From Pilaira anomala (lineage: Eukaryota; Mucoromycota; Mucoromycetes; Mucorales; Mucoraceae), in the NCBI GenBank assembly GCA_025716855.1, contig JAIXMQ010000084.1:30129-94128 (forward strand): a DNA stretch of 64,000 nucleotides. Direction: 5' to 3'. The stretch's first letter is position 1; each line of letters starts with the position of its first letter. The notes beneath the pieces were generated by a model, which was not told where the DNA came from, searched no databases, and saw only the letters and a list, made by a program, of their open reading frames with translations. Shown piece by piece: positions 60,746 through 64,000 of this stretch. The position numbers and the translations under genes were made by a program.

Positions 60746-61501
60746 GCAAAACGCAGATACAATGGATACAATTGTCAAAATCCTTTCCTTATCAACCAGT
60801 AATGCCACGGAAGTAATCATGACAGTAAGATATTGATTTTAATAAAAGTTTGAGATGTTCGAGCTATAAATGAGATAGAACAAACGAAAATAAAGTGCAA
60901 TAAAAATATATAACAAAGGTTAAATAATCAGACTGCAAAAATAAACTAAACTTTATTAAAAGATACAAAAGCATCTTAGTAGTATATATAGTAAAATAGT
61001 AATTAAAGAGGCGTTGCATGAATAGTGAAACCTGACCTAGGTTTCGATCATCAGTTTGCCCACGTTGCTTGTCATGGATAAACTAGTTCCTGAAGATTAA
61101 CCAAGTTAATGTTGTTGTATTTGCGTCATCTCTACTTATAAATATAAGTAGATCAGGGTTATAAACTAAACATTATAATAAAAACCTGACATATCTTCAT
61201 AATAATACGAGCTTGACCTACTCGCTTCGCTCGTTGACGGCCAGCTCGCCCTAAACGGGCTTGGAATTCAATAAATGCCAATAAGGTGTTCATGTATTCA
61301 ATTCTAATCAGATGTTCTTGTTTTTAACTCTAATCAGATAGTTTTTTTTTTTGTTTAATCATCATCATCGCATATTTTCATTATAAGGTTCAATTTTTTT
61401 TTATTATTGTTGTTATGTATTGCTGTCATTTAAAATGTAAAAAAAAAAAAAAAAATGATTAAAAGTAAAAAGGGACGATAACTAATGGAATACTGTTGTT
61501 T
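60746..61501. other. Element junction region
   Basis: Contains the perfect 7-bp hairpin GAAACCT-GACCT-AGGTTTC (61027-61045), a 9-nt direct repeat AAACCTGAC (61028, 61182), ACGAGC/GCTCGT inverted arms near 61207-61234 and GCCC/GGGC at 61248-61260. It also holds a short GC-richer minus-strand frame (61293-61186, 36 codons). Probably the 3' part of the Helitron listed next. Confidence 0.4.
61186..61293 (-). CDS. Possible short exon or microprotein frame, 36 codons
   Basis: ATG 61293 opens NTLLAFIEFQARLGRAGRQR, then AKRVGQARIIMKICQ, ending at a GTTTTT that might be a donor; reading straight on gives a stop nine codons later. It is Arg/Gly/Ala-rich and clearly less AT-rich than its surroundings. 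It may be a real short gene, a downstream exon of the Helitron, or a coincidence of the Helitron terminal hairpins. Confidence 0.25.
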
Positions 61502-64000
61502 TTATTGAGCAGTTGTTAAGAAAACTTCATCAAAAACAACGTTACTCATATAATGGCGATTATTTGTAAGGATGTCAGAGTTCTTTGGATCAATGAGTAT
61601 TTTGATAGACTTTGGTGATTTTACTCTTGATAGGGCTACATACAGATGACCATGACTAAAAACATGATCAGGCAAATACAGGCCAATTGAATTTAACGTT
61701 TGCCCTTGAGCTTTGTTTATAGTCATCGCAAAAGAAAGTCTGATTGGAAATTGAGTACGTCTAAACTCGATTGGGTTTCTTCCGTATTTTGTTTGGAAAT
61801 TGAACCTAATCTTTGGGATGAATGTAATTCCACCAATATTAGATCCAGTAGTAATTACCGCTTCGATTAAATGACGATGCAATGATTTTACAATTAGTCT
61901 TGTGCCATTACACACACCATCAGAAGGGTCAATATTTCTTAATACCATGATAGGACACCCTACGCAAAGAACTAAATGATGGGGAGGCAATGAGCCGTCT
62001 TCAATAGTATTCAGCAATTCCACTGGTGTAATAAGTCTATTGTCAGGATTGGAAACTTCATCATGGCTATAGTAGTTGACATCTTGTTGAGAAGTAATAG
62101 TGTCAAGACATAGTTTGTTGATAATTGCAACATCAGCGTTTTTTGGTGTCAAAATTGAATTGTTAGTGAACAATCCAGAACTCGCAGTGTTTCTTAAGAG
62201 AGCAGGAGGATAAATGTAATCGATTAAATTTAAAAGATTGTCACCTTTCATGTGCATAGAATTCGGGATTGGAATATAGTCAGAAGGCATATTGCAAGGC
62301 GGAATAATCAAAGTAGAAACTCTACCTTCACCGACTTGAAGAAGGTAGTCTGCGAATTGTTGTAGCTCAGCAGCAAGTACCGAATTATTTAACTGTAATG
62401 CTGCCTGCACCCTCATGTTAACTCTAAGCTTCAATACCTTTACTCTTGGCCAAATTTTTGAACGGTTCATGCATTCGCTTACAATTTGTGATCTGCTTGC
62501 TCTAGGTATAACTGGAAGTACCTGTCTAAAATCACCACCAAAAACAAAAAGACGACCACCAAAAGGAGTACTACCAAAGACAGCATCTTCGTCTTTAAAG
62601 ATGTCCTTCATTGTACGATCTACAGTTTCAAAAATTGACTTACTTGTCATTGATGATTCATCCCAAACAATAAGCTTTGATCGTCTTATTAATTGAGCTG
62701 TAGTATCCCTAGGCGAAATATCACACATTGAAGTTGGACCAACTTCAAGAGGAATTTTAAAGGCTGAATGGGATGTTCTTCCACCTTTTAATAACAAAGC
62801 TGCTGCCCCTGTTGATGCTACAGCTAAAGCAATTTCATCTTTTCTTCTCACATAGTCCAACAAAGCATTAAAAAGAAACGTTTTGCCTGTTCCACCTGGT
62901 CCATCAACAAAAAATACTCTTGGAACTGCAGGATCGGTTATACCGTTGTCAATAATCTCCCTAATGGTATCAAAAACCAACCTTTGATCATCATTAAAAG
63001 GTAATAGTGATGGATCTGGTTGATCAGCAGCATTAGCGTTTAGCTCAGCATGCATTCTTAACAATGAAGGTAGACGTGCCTCAACACTAATTGACCGTGT
63101 GTCTTCCAGAGGATATACAGCTTCAAATCCTTCCATCTGCTTCAAGTTGACTTTGTTATGGATAGCCAATATATCATTCATATCTAACAGACAATGGCCA
63201 AACATTTCTTCAGTAATTGTAGTAGGAACAGGTAGACTTTGTAATATTGCTAATTGCTTAGCTTTATACAAATAGTCTTCCGCCATTGATTCACGATGTG
63301 TCATCCATAAGTCGAAAGGATCAGAGCACTCACAAAATGCAATCATAACACAAAAAAGTCTGCGTAAAGATCGCGGTGAATTAAATGTTGCAGCTTCAGT
63401 TAAAGAAGAAGACCATTCACTGTTATCACTTAATAGCCCCATTGCTCTTGCAGCTGACAAAAAGGTTGGATAAACCTGACCATCCACAGTTCTAATATCC
63501 TCAAAGGAGGTTGCACCGGGAACTTTATATAAAAGAATACGAAGGTAGTATTTTTCAACATCCTGGGGAGATACGGCGTATATACGACCGACACATCCGC
63601 CATTCTGTCTAGGCTTCCAGTATCTTGGGTCTTCCTTTTTGATAAAAGTGTATTTCTCACAAAAATCAGGATACAGAATGTTTTGGGCATTACTATCACC
63701 ATTAGAAGCGGCATGCTTATTGTAGTTTAGCCAAGCTGTTAAAGTTGTTTCTTGAGGTGGACGACCTAAAACGGTTTCAGGAGAATCATTACCATCAAAA
63801 TAAACCGTTTGTTCATTCTCTAAATGAATAGCCAGACGTTGATGGGGTGGAAATTCTTTATGCATCGGAAAAGAAAAAATTCTCCAGCAAGCCTCAGAAG
63901 CAGATACATATCTTGAATCTAAAAAAGATTTAATCTCATCACCATTGTCATCATGACCTTCAACAAATACTTGAGCTCTGTCGTTTCCTTTATAAATGTA
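61502..64000 (-). mobile_element. Helitron Rep/helicase protein, C-terminal 832 residues (5' part beyond window)
   Basis: A continuous minus-strand frame runs from the window edge to TAA 61504-61502 without any stop. It begins YIYKGNDRAQVFVEGHD and DSRYVSASEACWRIFSFP, sequence typical of the Helitron linker between the HUH Rep domain and the helicase. Then come FNDDQRLVFDTI, Walker A GPGGTGKTFLFN, ASTGAAALLLKGGRTSH, the DE box LIVWDESSM, FGGDFRQVLPV, and the late SF1 motifs RLSFAMTINKAQGQTLNSIG and HGHLYVALSRVKSPKSIKIL: a complete PIF1-like 5'-3' helicase. The Rep nuclease would lie to the right. Helitrons move by rolling-circle-like transposition. The intact frame suggests recent activity. 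Confidence 0.93.

Overview
The window is nuclear DNA from a fungus, most likely an early-diverging one of the Mucoromycota/Mucorales type (inference). The grounds are short introns (about 50-90 nt, GTAAGT-like donors, TAG/CAG acceptors), AT-rich intergenic DNA full of poly-A/poly-T runs and dinucleotide repeats, TATA-driven intronless histone genes, and a fungal gene set: eisosome Pil1, Gup1, glycogen synthase, a DUF8032-type protein and fused NADH-glutamate synthase. Nothing bacterial or viral was seen, and no tRNA, rRNA or CRISPR was recognised.

Layout. 1-8.3 kb: 3' part of glutamate synthase (GLT1), ribosomal protein eS24, aspartate-semialdehyde dehydrogenase (HOM2) and a KH-type protein. 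8.3-12.4 kb: gene-poor repeats. 12.4-17.7 kb: a protein with two DUF8032-like copies, an eight-exon SANT/Myb protein and an 80-residue protein. 19.5-26 kb: glycogen synthase, a CobW-family metal GTPase and the MBOAT protein Gup1. 26-34.1 kb, minus strand: EngB-type mitochondrial GTPase, a mitochondrial RG/N-rich protein, a CNNM/Mam3 membrane protein and Golgi subunit COG3. 35-38.4 kb: a small secreted protein, Pil1 with a long repeat tail, and a CxxC/His mini-protein. 38.4-42.6 kb: gene-poor. 42.6-48.6 kb: a small hydrophilic protein, DNA polymerase delta small subunit POLD4 (three exons), a secreted sulfatase and mitochondrial uS12. 50-53 kb: an Nrd1/Seb1/SCAF-type CID-RRM protein. 53.4-57.7 kb: all four core histone genes as two divergent pairs (H3-H4, H2A-H2B) around an uncharacterised basic protein. 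59.5-64 kb: mobile-element territory with a frameshifted LINE ORF2 tail, a broken FAR1/Mutator-type DNA-binding domain and a large intact reading frame for a Helitron Rep/helicase that runs off the window.

Exon structures were rebuilt by hand from reading frame and splice signals; every joined exon keeps phase. Most genes are unrelated housekeeping genes. The histone genes are the one clear co-regulated group: their divergent promoters share an 8-mer (AGCGCGAT / ATCGCGCT), an ATGTATAC element and TATA boxes about 75-90 bp upstream of the start codons. No wholly new system is evident. The most unusual items are the histone-promoter code with its embedded possible PP1-binding protein, the Pil1 tail, microexons that split key motifs, a 630-nt intron, and the stacked mobile elements at the right end.
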